From: Circinella umbellata
Lineage: Eukaryota > Mucoromycota > Mucoromycetes > Mucorales > Lichtheimiaceae
Direction of reading: 5' to 3'
Assembly (NCBI GenBank): GCA_025093555.1
Contig: JAIWNF010000007.1
Location: forward strand, 992,001 to 1,056,000
DNA length: 64,000 bases
This document shows positions 33,758-46,200 of this stretch, one piece after another; the first letter of the stretch is position 1, and the number at the start of each line of letters is the position of its first letter. Made by a program: the position numbers and the translations under genes. The notes under the pieces are model-generated. The model was not told where the DNA came from, searched no databases, and worked only from the letters and a program-made list of their open reading frames with translations.

Positions 33758-34745
33758 CTAGTTTAGGCCGTTTTAAATAACAAATAATATCGAAATATCA
33801 TTAATCTTAATGCTTTTTTTTAAAAATCATTTTATTCTTACTTGAGTTCACACTAGTTTTTTTTTCTCATTTTCTATTGTACGCCCAAACAGCACAATTA
33901 TTTGCTAAAAATTGCAATGTCCTTTTTATTTGTATTAAATTATCTGATACACAAATAAAAAATTTCTCAGATCAATGGAATCCACTATCATGGAACGCGG
34001 TTACTTTTTTCTTTTTGGTTGATTTGAATATTGAATTTTCGCCAATGCCTTTACTGCTACGTAAAGATAATCATAACTTAAGATGTATAGCACAAAAAGT
34101 TTAAAATTAGCCTTCCTTATGAACACTTTTCATATTTTCTATGCAAGTAAAATTTCGCAACATAAAAATAAAATACAGTAATTATACGTTACGGTACTCT
34201 CTGATATACTGTAAATTTGCACCAGTTTGACGAAATACCAATTTAACAGGTACCAGTAGGATTAAAGAGAAATAATTGTGATTTATTCATTCAAAGTGAT
34301 AATCTTATGCCGGATTATGACGAAAAAGATTAATCATAATGTACATCACTAAAATTTTTTTTTTCAAACAATCCAGTCTATTACGTATTGGTTAAATAAT
34401 ATCCAATCATTTTAAAAGCTATTACAAGAGATAGGACATAAACAAAAAACAAACATGCATTTTTTCATGATTCACTTAGGTATTTTGTTTATACACAGTA
34501 TATACTAAGTGGAACTAGTGTAGTTATTTTATTCAACCTCAGTCTACGACCACATGTAGAAGTGGTTTTTTTTGTTTACATAACCTCAAGAAAATATAAC
34601 AACAATCATAGTTGTCAATTATACTCCCAATTATTCAAGCTTACTTTATCATATGCAATTCCCTAACCAAAGCTATTATATCGTTATCATATTTAAATAA
34701 ATTTGTTCTTCCTTGGTTACCCTTTTTTTTATAACCTAATTCAAC
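33758..34745. other. Intergenic; carries a relic of the pogo-like element
   Basis: Around 34212-34250 the sequence GCACCAGTTTGACGAAATAC, then CAATTTAACAGGTACCAG, mirrors the subterminal ACCGGTTTAGCGAAATACCGG array of the element at 16859-17672 with scattered substitutions. A TACTGTA lies just before it. The 75-codon frame at 33877..34104 has no recognised motif. Confidence 0.5.
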
Positions 34746-36938
34746 ATGACAGATAATATTACAGCTACTACTACTGCTTCTGTTACTACTACATCAGTTC
34801 TTGCTCCAAAGAGACTGACGTGTCTAGCTACACCATTTCTTGAACTTGTACAAAATCTCAATAATGCCATTGATAAACACGATTATACCAAAGTAATTGA
34901 CTATACAACTGTGGGAATTGACCAACTGCTTTCTAAACAACGAATGATTCTTCTTGACGCGCGCGCATATGCCTATTCTATGCAAAGCCAACCAGATTCA
35001 GCTATTGCAGATGCTCATCGTATGATCGGCCACTCCTCGATGTCAGCAAATGGATATTTTCGAAAAGCCAATGTTTTTACAATGTACGGAAAACAATTGC
35101 AAGCGATTGAAGCATATGATGAAGCTTTACAAAACGTAGCCCCAGGAGAAGAGCACGATGTTTATATACGACAATTAGAGCAGGAACGCATCATGGTACA
35201 AAAAAGAAACAAAAGTCAGATCGACTTTATTACCAAATTACCTGCTGATATTGTAAATGTCGAGATCATTCCTTTTTTTTCGTCAAGTACAAAGGCTGTA
35301 TGTTTGACAGTATCAAAATCGTGGCGCCGAATTATAGTTAATTGCTCAGCTTTATGGGAGCAACTCTCTGTTGATGACAATGACCAGGAAACTAAACTAT
35401 TTTGTGGTATAGTTTCTATGATTGGGTGTCATGTCAAACAGCTTTCAATAAATACTAAGCTGACAACGGTCCTCACAGCTTGCTTTCAATTTATGAAAGA
35501 TGGATATTTTAGCAAGATGAAGTCGCTCGAAATCAAAGGTATATATCACTCTTCAATTTTATTCGACAGTACGAAAATGGCGTTGTTTATGGATATTATT
35601 AGCAGCTATTAAATTATATCGAAAAAAAACTTATTTTTATATTTAGAAATAGGGAACGTAAACCATCAAGGAGGCCTACAAAGTGCAAGAATCATGATTG
35701 GATTTTGGAAAGTGAGACAAACTCTTACAACATTGAATCTTAATGTTGGCGATAGTACAGATTCAGTAAAATTGGTCGACATACTTTTGACATGTACAAA
35801 TCTCATCAGACTAACGTTTGCCACAACTCACCCGTTGACTCGATTAATTGGCGATTTTTCGACAATGGATCAGTATAGCCCTCTTATTGATTTGGAAATA
35901 AAGTCAGAAGCTATTATTGGGTCAGATATTAGTATGTTATTGCAGCGGTGTCAGCAACTTCGACGACTTGTATTAGCGACCTGTAATGAATCAGTTTTTG
36001 ATGTTATCAACAGATATGCACCAAACCTGAAAATATTAGCTTATAATCCCTATTTTGATATTGAACAGCTTCAAGAAAATGACAGCGGAAATGTAAAAGG
36101 ATTAAGGTCCTTATACACAGACAACAGTCTAAATCACTCTATATCCATGAAGAGCATTCTACCAGTGATGTACAAAAATAAAACAACGCTACAAACGCTT
36201 GATGTAAATATTTCAAAGATATCTGCAGCTGAACTACAGAACCTTTACATAACGCACCCCGACTTTACGCTGAATACCATTAAAGAGCTGTTATTTTCGT
36301 ATCGTACTGGAACTCAGCAGTTTATTGTTCGATCGATACGTAATACCAACACTTTGACACATCTAGGTGTAGTAAGTATCTATAACATGGATGGGCTTAT
36401 TGAGGCACTTATGATCATGCCTCCACTTTCAAAATTAACATTATGCCACGCTAATTTCACCACGGACAGGCCAAGTTTAACTCGTTTGCTTGAGCGATAT
36501 GCAAAAGCTGCAGAAAAATCTCATGTATCATTGGAACACGCTTATTTTAGTCACTGTGATATAGTATCGGACGAGATACTCTCAGCATTAGCCGCCATCA
36601 ACACATTACAAAAAGTAACGTTCCGCTATTTGCTCAGCGTTTCTTGCAGTGGGATAAGCAGTATGATTGGTAAACTCAAGAGTCAGTTGACATACGTTTC
36701 TTTAGGAGATATGAATTTGATAACAGATGATATTATCATTGTTATCGGTAACCTAAAAAAATTGAACTGCCTCGAATTAATTGATCTGCAATTTGTAACT
36801 GACAAAGGGATGTATGAGCTGTTGGATAAGTTGAGTCCTATGCTATTGAGCAACCTGGTAATCAGACGTTGTCCAAATATAACCAAAGGTTATATCTCAC
36901 ATGCAAAACAGAAAATTAAAATAGTTGAACACAATTAA
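34746..36938 (+). CDS. TPR-F-box-LRR protein
   Basis: Two exons, 34746..35538 and 35647..36938 (108-nt intron, phase 1), total 694 residues. Residues ~35-135 form TPR-like helical repeats (SQPDSAIADAHRMI, NGYFRKANVFTMYGKQLQAI). An F-box spans ~160-206 (FITKLPADIVNVEIIPFF, then VSKSWRRIIVNCSALWEQL). The rest is leucine-rich repeats (LRRLVLATCNE, LNCLELIDLQFV). The F-box should recruit Skp1/Cul1; the LRRs, and perhaps the TPRs, select a protein for ubiquitination. The layout resembles yeast Dia2 and fungal expansions. A close paralogue lies 0.8 kb downstream on the same strand with the intron at the corresponding place. Confidence 0.88.
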
Positions 36939-37704
36939 TATCATCTTCTTCCTTTTCTTTCTTTCAATGTATCTCCTATAACAAAGAATAAAAATATAAT
37001 TTTAAAAACTTTACTTCAAATATTGGTGCCTGTTTTTACTACCTATACAAGATAGAGTATAGCAAAGGGACTTGATCTACAAGATATTAAATGTGTACAT
37101 GTTCCTAATAGAAAAAAAGCGATAGATTTTGTTTATACACATGCTTAAAAACAGTTGCGTATACAACAAACTTTTTTTTGGTTTGTAAAAGAGGAGTCTT
37201 AAGAATTCTGTATATGCCCTGATACGAGCTTGACAGTTTTCACGGAAATGTGGTTTTAATGAGATGATTTGCTTTCCCATTTAAAATGAATGTCCGAGTT
37301 TCGGGCCTATCCTTATTATTGGCCAGTCAATGCATACAGAAACAGGTTTTTGATGCTGGCGTTAAGCCCGCGCATCATTCAGAAGAATTATGGAGATAAT
37401 GAAGGTTCAAAGACTAGTGTACGGTCGATATTCGATCAAAACCATTTAGTATACCTCTTTCCTTTATTTTACTTGAAGTCCGGACGAGCATTTTTTTACT
37501 TTTCAGCAATAATCAAGAAGGTACGATTCTTTTCTACGTATTCGAACGGTTACATCCATACCACAAATTCTTAATTAAGGGAATAAAATTTAAAGACAGT
37601 CAAAGGGTGTGAGTTTTAGTTACATCAAATGATCTTTCTTTTGTTAAGACATAACTTTTTTTCTTGACCTTATATTTTTTTTTTCACTTCTATATTTTCA
37701 TATA
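36939..37704. other. Intergenic spacer between the two TPR-F-box genes
   Basis: No repeat or RNA gene was recognised. An open frame at 37290..37574 (94 codons) has no motif or splice context and is not called. Confidence 0.5.
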
Positions 37705-39944
37705 ATGTCAAAAAACCACTCATTCGACGATAATCGACATCATAATGACGACAATTCACCTTTTCATCCCGAGTTCGTACCTGAATATTCTGCCTGTCAA
37801 AAGGCTCTTGATCAGGCTAAAGACGCGTTTACAAACGCCAACTTTACCAAAGCGTTCGACTTTAGTAATGCCGCAGTTCATGCCATTCGTAAACAACATA
37901 TAGACGCACTCTCTCTTCGTGCTGCAACATTAGCCAAAATGGCACGTTTTAAGGCAGCGACAGCAGATGCAGAAATGATAATAAATATCAATCCAACTTC
38001 ACCTGAGGGATATCTTTGCTATGGTAACTTGCTCGAAGTACGCGGTAATCATCGACAAGCAGTACGAATCTATAAGAAAGGAATTCAACTAATGAAGACA
38101 AACGAGTTTCGAAGTATACTCGAGCAACAATGTGACGTAGCCATAGCAAAGAGTAATGAACGAGTTGATATCATTTCCAGATTTCCATACGATATTACGA
38201 ACACCATTCTAATGTATCTAGGAATTGAACAGCGATTTATATTACTTGATGTTTCCAAATTATGGCGCACTATAGTTTCTGAATGTGCTTCAGCATGGTC
38301 AAAACTTATACTTTGCAAGCATACCAAGCTCTCCACTTCTATCGCAAAAAGTGCAGCATTGATTGGGATTATCAGCAAACATGTCAAAGACTTGACACTT
38401 ATGGATTTTAAGAATGCTTCTTTATTTGAGTCTGTATTAACTCAAATGACTGATGGTTGTTTTAGTAAACTGGAAGCCATTTTTATATCTAGTGAGTTTG
38501 TATAAATATAAAAAGGAGATTGATACGTATTATATGTCTTCAGTTATAGTTTGATACTAATAGATCATGGTTATATATTACATATATATATATATCATTT
38601 ATGACTATAGACTGTTTGATATCAAGTACTAAACGATTCTTTGATGCACTTTCTGGTGTCACATCAACATTAAAGCATATTATTCTTTCTGTGAATTACA
38701 AAGACATAAAGAAAAGTCTTGTAGTAGAAATACCACTCAACACATTATTAATGACGTGTCCAAATATGAAGACACTGAATCAATATTTTCCCAATTCCGT
38801 TACATTTGAAGAAGTAAAAGGGTACCATTATTACGAATCAGCCTCATATGTCACTAACGCATTGACTAGCCTTCAACTTGATTTTAACCATATCACTATT
38901 GCTGACTTAAAATGGATCTATGATACTTGCCCTAGATTACGTCGATTAATTATATGTGGTTGCAGATCCATATTATTGAATGTGATTCATCACCTTTTCG
39001 AGAAAAAGCTTGATCGTCTTTGCTTTGGGATCAACTTATATGAAGTATTCGACGATGGCAATGTTAATGTAGGCGACAAAGCAGTAGTAATAAAAAGTAC
39101 TCAAATATTACCTACTCATAGTAATACATCACTCAGTAGCACTGGAATGTTACGAGAAGTTGCATTAAAGGTTGACAATCCTTACAACTTTATATCACTT
39201 TTTTCTAACAACTACACTACTATTCGAACATTACGATTGGTCATAGACACATCTTGGTATCTTACTGATATAGATGAAAAAGAAGCAAAAGAAGGATGGC
39301 AATCATTGCTGAGTAATATACCCAACCTCAATAATTTACGATTACTTGATGTTTGTGCTGCAGACCAAACAATCTGTTCTACAATTGTTGCTCCGTTATT
39401 AGAGAAATCACCCAACTTGCGTTGCCTGGAATCTTATACTCCATCCAAACTTGTGGGCTCTAAAGTTATCACCGCCATCATAAATCTACGTCATTTACAG
39501 AAACTAGTGATTTCAGAATGTACTTCTAACGATCAGGACATTCAAACTCTATTCCGCTCTTTGGCAGCAAAAGGAACAAATGAATCAACGCTGGAGCATG
39601 TTAGTATTATTTATAACGACGATTTTTCCGTTGATGGTATTATCGAGTATTTAGCTTCTATTTCAACTTTACGACACATTATGTTTGATGCTGTGGATGG
39701 ACTCAGTAAAAAAGGTATGACGCTACTGTGTGAAAAACTTCAAGAACATTCTTGCATTCGAACCATCAAGCTTTGTTATTTGGATGACTGTATTGATGAT
39801 ACAATACTTCATTGTTTAGCCAACATTAAAAGGCTGGAGAACTTGTTTTTGACAGGACTAAATAAAATTACTCACTCCGGTTTGAATGCTTTTACTGGTA
39901 CACTTGTTAAATTAACTATAGAATCATGCAGAAATATAAAATGA
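37705..39944 (+). CDS. TPR-F-box-LRR protein (tandem paralogue)
   Basis: Two exons, 37705..38491 and 38611..39944 (119-nt intron, phase 1), total 706 residues. A His/Asp-rich N-terminus is followed by TPR helices at ~30-135 (CQKALDQAKDAFTNANFTKA, EGYLCYGNLLEVRGNHRQAV). The F-box spans ~153-200 (VDIISRFPYDITNTILMYLG, then VSKLWRTIVSECASAWSKL), with LRRs to the end. Domain order and intron position match the upstream neighbour, so the pair arose by tandem duplication, although sequence has diverged widely, mainly in the LRR surface. Predicted SCF substrate receptor; substrate unknown. Confidence 0.88.
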
Positions 39945-41485
39945 AATAAAATATATTCTGTGTTATTACTGTGTATATGATTACTATCTAGTACTTCTTG
40001 GTTATGAACATAAAATCTTGGTACGTGCTTCATTGAAATATATAAGCAATATGATATAGCGATATTTTGCACATGAACGAGAGAGCAACTGTATCGTTTT
40101 AGTAAATAAATTTGAATTATTGATTCTTGGAGTGCCACAAAACGTCGTCTGACACATATACTGTATTTCATTTGTTGAGCGTTAACTCCTTGTGTATATT
40201 CTTTTAATTCTGAATATAAATAAAGTAGAATTTTGCAGACGTGCGGGTCTGAATGAAAATCTGGTCAGTCGATGGTGATTTATCACTTATCTTTCTGCCC
40301 GAAACGATGGAGCATCATTTCCCAAGAGTTGTTTGAATTTTCCATTTCATACGAAGATTGATTGATTGATTGATTTTTTTTTAATTATACACGAGTATTG
40401 AACAAAACTCGCCCGTTATAAAGAGCAAGACAATCTTTTTCAATTGTATCCGTAAATATTATTGCCAAATTCAAAATGATAAAAGGAATTCATCTACCAT
40501 TATTCTGTAAATAGTCACGATACTAGATCTAGTCTTTGGAACTAGATCTAGTCTCCACGTTGGTATATAATTTCGAGACAATGAGTATTTTTGCACCCCC
40601 GACACTAGATTTAGTTTCTCGGAATAACTTATTTGACCAAATAATTGATCAAGCATTATGAAAACTGTACAGAAGATATTTAGGCTCTAAATATTGTATT
40701 TTATAATTTATAAGTTCCAAGATATACTGTGTTGTCATATATATATATATATATATATAATTACTAAAGTTGTTTGGTAGATGATGGAAAAGTTGGAGAC
40801 TAGATATAAACTTTACTTTTAAAAGTAATTATTTCTCCAGGGACAACAAAACAAGAAGGCGATCACACGTAAAGATGAAGACACCATATATACGTATCGA
40901 CTCTGTTACTAATTTTTGCTTCTCTATTATCTACTTTGATCAAACCAAAAACTGTTGATTTTGCTCTCTTCTAAAACTTCCGTTCTATGTCCTGTCAGTA
41001 CAAGAACATAAGAGATTATATTGAGCCATCGTGCTTCAGGGAGAAAAAAGAGTAATTGCTTTCATGTTTAGTCATTTTTACATGACAGCAAACATAATTT
41101 AAATCACCTTTGTTTAGTTGTTGTCCCATTATCCATATAGAACCCACATTGGCAATATATTGCATGACCAAATCAAAACATATTTCTTATCTCCATCCAA
41201 AACCTCCCCCCACAACGACCATTTAAAACTCAATAACCATTCAACTTGGTCAATTCCAATCCAAAGCTCTTGAAATAAGTCTAAATACAAATTGTTCTAA
41301 ATTGATAATTTTATGTAATCATTTTTTTAAGAAAGAAGGGGTGATGTAGTGCGAAAATACAGAAAAATATTAAACAAAAAAAAATGCTGAGCGAAAATCC
41401 ATATTATGTTGAATGTTTTGTTGCAGTTGTTGTTATGTGAGGAGTAAGTGAATAAGTTGTCTTTTTTTTTTACAATAATGATAAA
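39945..41485. other. Intergenic, palindrome-bearing
   Basis: About 1.5 kb without a supported gene. It contains repeated ACTAGATCTAGT palindromes (separate entry), GATT repeats near 40359-40375 and an (AT)n tract at 40739-40758. Confidence 0.5.
40522..40615. repeat. Repeated 12-bp palindrome ACTAGATCTAGT
   Basis: Perfect copies at 40522-40533 and 40541-40552 (start-to-start 19 bp), with a one-mismatch copy ACTAGATTTAGT at 40604-40615. Each is followed by CT and soon GGA or TCTC. Could be a dimeric protein-binding site array or an element end. Confidence 0.7.
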
Positions 41486-42184
41486 TTAAAGACGTCTAGC
41501 CTTCTTTGGTCGACAACCACCGAATGGTACAGGTGTAGCATCTGTCAATCGCTTAACATTCCATTTATCACCAGAAATCAATGCCTTGAAAGCTGCTTCA
41601 CGACCAGCACCAAATCCTTTAAGAATAACATGAATATGGTTTACTTGCAAATTCTTGGCTTGCTTCTTTTCCAATAATTGGATTGCTGCTTGATGAGCTG
41701 CTTCATAACCACTACGTGCTGCCTTTTTGAATCCTGCAGAGCCTCCAGAAGTCGTTATCAGTGGTGAACCATTAGGACGTGTCAATGTGAGGATGGTATT
41801 GTTGGGCGAGGAATTAATATGAAGTTGGTGGAATTCTTGGGTCACATGGTGCAAGTGTTCAGAAAGGAATGCCATGTCAAAACTTTCAGAGCCTTTTCCT
41901 TCCCGATGTTTTTGTCGTTGCATAGAATCGCCCAATACACTTTGTACTTCGTCTTTGCGTTGTTTAGCGTCGCTCAAAATGCTGAAAATAGCTGAAACAT
42001 TGCTTTTTTGATCCTTGTTGTTGTTGTTAGAGGTGGTGGTGGTGGTGTCGTCATTAGTTTGTGGGGTATTTTCGCTTCCTTCACCACTGGTGCCAGTTGT
42101 ATTCCAACGTGCTTGTGTAATTCTACGGAAAGCATTGGGTGCCGCGTGCACCTTACAAAGAGTGCTTCTGTACATGGGCAACAT
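41486..42184 (-). CDS. Mitochondrial small-subunit ribosomal protein uS11m
   Basis: Single exon, 232 residues; the start is the ATG giving MLPMYRSTLCKVHAAPNAFR, a basic mitochondrial presequence. Upstream codons to 42232 are open but lack an ATG. A Thr/Asn-rich spacer lies at residues ~30-60. The C-terminal ~130 residues are the S11 fold: NNTILTLTRPNGSPLITTSG, then SAGFKKAARSGYEAAHQAA, the hallmark GFGAGREAAFKAL, and the terminal PVPFGGCRPKKARRL, which matches the HNGCRPPKKRR end of bacterial S11. It sits on the platform of the mitoribosomal small subunit and contacts 3' rRNA near the mRNA exit. The N-terminal extension is typical of mitochondrial members. Confidence 0.95.
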   Translation of the reverse strand: MLPMYRSTLCKVHAAPNAFRRITQARWNTTGTSGEGSENTPQTNDDTTTTTSNNNNKDQKSNVSAIFSILSDAKQRKDEVQSVLGDSMQRQKHREGKGSESFDMAFLSEHLHHVTQEFHQLHINSSPNNTILTLTRPNGSPLITTSGGSAGFKKAARSGYEAAHQAAIQLLEKKQAKNLQVNHIHVILKGFGAGREAAFKALISGDKWNVKRLTDATPVPFGGCRPKKARRL

Positions 42185-42783
42185 TTTGAAGTTAAAAAGA
42201 AAGGGCAAGTTTGGGTATTTAAAAAGCCACACGCGCTACCCAGGACGAAATTGTGGTAAAAGTATATTCCGCTGAGTTCTCAGTCAACATGTCAAATCAG
42301 TGAAAAAAAAATAGTAACGACAATCACTTCTTACTTTTTATAATGTAACTATAACTACACCACAATAGCGCATAAAATTTTGGATATTCAAACCATTCTT
42401 TAAATACCATGTTTTTAACATAGTTTACTCTTATGCATACTGAAAGCAACTAAACATTATCACGAGGATACCGCACATAACTTGTCATAAACGCTGCATA
42501 TTTGGTTAACAATGGATCGGACTTTTATATTTCACCACCATTCTCTCACTCCAAAACCTAGAGATAGAATCCCTATGTTTCCTTTCGGTAGAATAAAAGA
42601 GCGTATCCTGGAGACACTATATTCGCAAGTGTTCTGTGTACATGAAAGAAGTATCTTCTACTCAGATCATTCTATGGCTCATGAAATCAAACTGAGAGAA
42701 ACTAGAGACGAAAAATATAGTTGTGTACAGAAAACACTTCAGTGGGTACTTTATCTGTACAGTTATCCATAATGAAATTCGAT
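42185..42783. other. Intergenic, promoter side of uS11m
   Basis: Promoter of the minus-strand uS11m gene is near 42190-42300. The plus frame 42512..42772 has no motif and is not called. Confidence 0.4.
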
Positions 42784-43258
42784 CTAATAATAGCTTATAA
42801 TTTTATTTGAGCAATAAATATTCTTTTTAATAGAAAAAGCAATTTGAGTTCCTGTAGTAGGCATTAACAGGTCGGGACGAGAGATTTCTGTTTTGATCAA
42901 AGCCAAAATAGCCATATCTTTTTCCATTTTTTCCATTAAGTATTGCTTCATACTAGCATTGCCAGGCATACGTACACATTTTTTCATTTTGTGATTCTGA
43001 AGATTTTCAGGGTCACGAGAAGCAGCGCTTGTAAATAAGTGCGCTAAATAATGTTATACATGAAATGAATTTTTTTGTTTTTCCCCGTTTTATCGTTTTA
43101 TCGTTTTGTCGTTTAATTGTTGTAGATTCCTGATTAACTTCTTTCCTCAGTCTCTGTTTCACCTGCTGGGAAATTTTGACCATTGAGTCGTTTGCTTTTA
43201 TCAGCTAAACGCTGACTCCCCTTTGATATTTGGGCATATATATGAAGAGTCTTTACTT
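42784..43258 (-). pseudogene. Two-exon remnant of an unrecognised gene
   Basis: Block one (43258..43134) reads KTLHIYAQISKGSQRLADKS and then RLNGQNFPAGETETEERS before a stop. Block two, after the acceptor TTATTTAG near 43046, reads HLFTSAASRDPENLQNHKMK, then KCVRMPGNASMKQYLMEKME and DMAILALIKTEISRPDLLMP, ending at 42784. Amino-acid composition is that of a structured protein, unlike the surrounding AT-rich noise. No start codon region or domain was identified. Presumably the 3' end of a decayed gene, perhaps from a mobile element. Confidence 0.45.
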
Positions 43259-46200
43259 ATACCTGTAGAAGTTATGCCGCTTTATTATCGTATACTTCAA
43301 GCTTTTCACACATGCCTTTATATATACCATCCATCAAACACACTGTCCAACTGATTTCGACTCTTAGCACATTAAACACTCTTGCAAGTAACGTAGTCTC
43401 GAAAATATCACAGCTTTAGAAGTGCATGGCATGAAAAGATTTATCTCAAAATTGTCTATGCCTCTGTTTTCAGAACTCTAAATATAATATGTTTGCAGTA
43501 CAGCAGTCAAGATGGTTTTACAGTACTCTCCTCAAAGTAACAGGTGTATCTGGACGACTTTATCTTCCAACCCAATATATTTCCTTATATTATCATCAAA
43601 TCATATTCCAATTTTACGGTGCCTCTATAAAAAGAAGTTATAAAGAGTAAATGTAGTAAACTACTACGTGGTGTATGCTATACGTAAGCAGTAAAAAAAG
43701 TTTGTTTTGTAACGAACAAGCGAGAGACAAATCGGCTGTCAAACATGAGAACCTTAATAGCTTGGTGTAAGATGGAAGAGAAATTCAACAAACAAGCAGA
43801 AGAGTTACTCATCATTTTATTTCTGCCGTTCTTGAAATATAAGTTGTATTAACCAAACAAATACTCTTTTTATCGTTTGTTTTATGCGTTTTGATAATAA
43901 ACACTCTAGAAATTAACCAAAAGAGCAAAATAATTCACTGAAATGGGATTACGTATCCTCCATAGGTGCACTTGAATTATCAAAACCCGCACGTTTAGTT
44001 TACAGTTGGGAAAATGCAATTCAATACTATTTATAGTCCTGCAAATGAAAATAAATCAGTCTTGCCGAATAATGTATGCACACTGTGAAACGATGATATC
44101 ATTAAATATCATTTTTTTTTATCTATCGCTTCAATAGGTGAATACATTAGAATGTAGAAAGTCACCAGCTTGAATATATTCGCACACAAAGTAACCAAAA
44201 TCAGCCATGTATTAAGAGTTATATATGTTTCTGTTTTTTTTTTTGCATTACGTTCCGCAAGCTAAACCGTGAGACTTTCAAACCAACACAGGTTCTTGCT
44301 GTGGTTTGATTTAGAAAAAGAATACTGTATACTAATCTTCGTCAATAATAATAAAATTGGGCCGAATAATTTATTTATAATAATAAAGTGAAAAAAAGGC
44401 AGCGCTCTGTTTAAAAACTGACATTCTTTTATTGACAGAACATGTGGTTGAAAACAATGTATTCAAAGCCTATCAAATCTTTTTCCTGGAACGAAATTGT
44501 ATATGACTTTTGTTGATAACAGTTATGCAACATAGATACCATTACTTATAGATTCTGCATTCCCTTTGATACATAGATGTACAAGTCATGAATGCCTCTA
44601 TATTGACCGAAATCTACTTCTACCATCGATTGCTTTCGCTCTCAGTGAGTACAGTTAATGCAATAATAAGTATATGGAGTTTGAAATCATGTATTTGCTC
44701 CCGATCATAGGAAGCCAAGGTCCACAGAGATGGGAAAAAATAATTTAGTATCAGACCACGGCATGGATTTGCGAAAAAAAAAAACTACACCTCCTGAATA
44801 CTACATGGTACCTTCAAAATGTTGGACATGTACTTGTTCATACTAGTAACCACGTTTTTTGTGGTCTTGATACACAGAAACAATTTAAGTTACTATAATA
44901 TATCCATAATTCTGGGGAAGTATGTAATCTTCTCATTACTTCTCGTTAAAATATTTGATGGAACATTTAATTGCCAAAAACACAAAGGGGCTGAATACTC
45001 AATACTCATTATCATCTTACGACAAAAACCTGCATGTATCAAAGGAATATCATATACAAATGCTCTTATCATGGATATTGAAAGACTCGTTATCTTGCAA
45101 TTATCTTATTTTTTAGTAGTTATGTATAATTGTACGTAAAGAGCTCTATGATGTAAATTGATAGATAAGAGACGTAAATACAAATGGAAAACGGTTTTGT
45201 AACCAATGTTGTAGGAATGATCAATGTTTATTTTTGTTTAGCACGACTAAATATGTCGATTATATGGTCTTAGTACCTGCGTTTTCAAGATTATAGCACG
45301 CATTAAAAATGTCTGTATAACCGACAATAATAACAATAATAGCTTTTTGGTGTGGGTATTTTATACTAATATTCCCTTATTTGGTCTATATAAGGGTACG
45401 TATCATGATGTACAGACTCGTCTACAAATGAAACAGAACATGGGACCAGTGGATGATGATAGTGACATTTTACGCTGAGAAATTAGAAACACTGTACTGC
45501 ATAGTCACGTACCATAAAATAATCACTGTTTTTTAGATTTGCGTTAGTAAGCTAGTACAACCATAGTTTTGGTAACATGGATCGCCTTTAAGCTTTATAT
45601 TTAATTTAAATTAAAACAAATTAGGCCCATATATAATATTTAATCACTGGAAAAAATTAAAGATTGACAGTTTAAAGAAAAACTTTCTTTATTCAGTTTT
45701 ATTTAAATGAGTATAAACGCAAAAACATTTCTTATTTCATTCTATTGAATTTTGATTCAGGGAGCGGAAGGGAGGAGTCTAACGCATAAAGTAAAAGTTT
45801 TCCATAATGGTGAACATGAAAAAGAAGATATGATTGACATAAAGATGTAAAATAATAATATATCGGTTCTTCGGATCAGCCGATTCAAATTTCAACCTTT
45901 TTTGTAACCGTGGTAAAAATAATAATTAGAAAGTGTACGTATATTTTCGTTATATTGATTCAAGCAAGCTTTATAGAATTAGAAGCACAAGAAAACATCA
46001 TCAAAGACCGACAGTTCGGATTGAATTATATAAAAAAAGTTCTTATCAATCACACATAATTGTATAAAAAAATAAAGTTATAATCGGAACTTTACGATAA
46101 AAAATACACATTTAACTATGTGCAATAAAGTTTAAAAAGAACTGTTAAGGATAAGCAAAAATCAAAAAGCGGTGACTTAATTGTGCGCGACGTTTTTCTT

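Noticed and set aside
37290..37574. 94-codon plus-strand frame between the TPR-F-box genes
   Set aside because: No motif, no splice context, composition like neighbouring spacer.
42008..42275. Two plus-strand frames over the uS11m N-terminus
   Set aside because: Shadows of the Thr/Asn-rich presequence region on the opposite strand.
42512..42772. 86-codon plus-strand frame next to uS11m
   Set aside because: No recognisable motif; no acceptor or donor linking it to another block.
44819..45139. 106-codon hydrophobic frame in the gene desert
   Set aside because: AT-rich codons readily give such Leu/Ile/Phe-rich frames; nothing else supports it.
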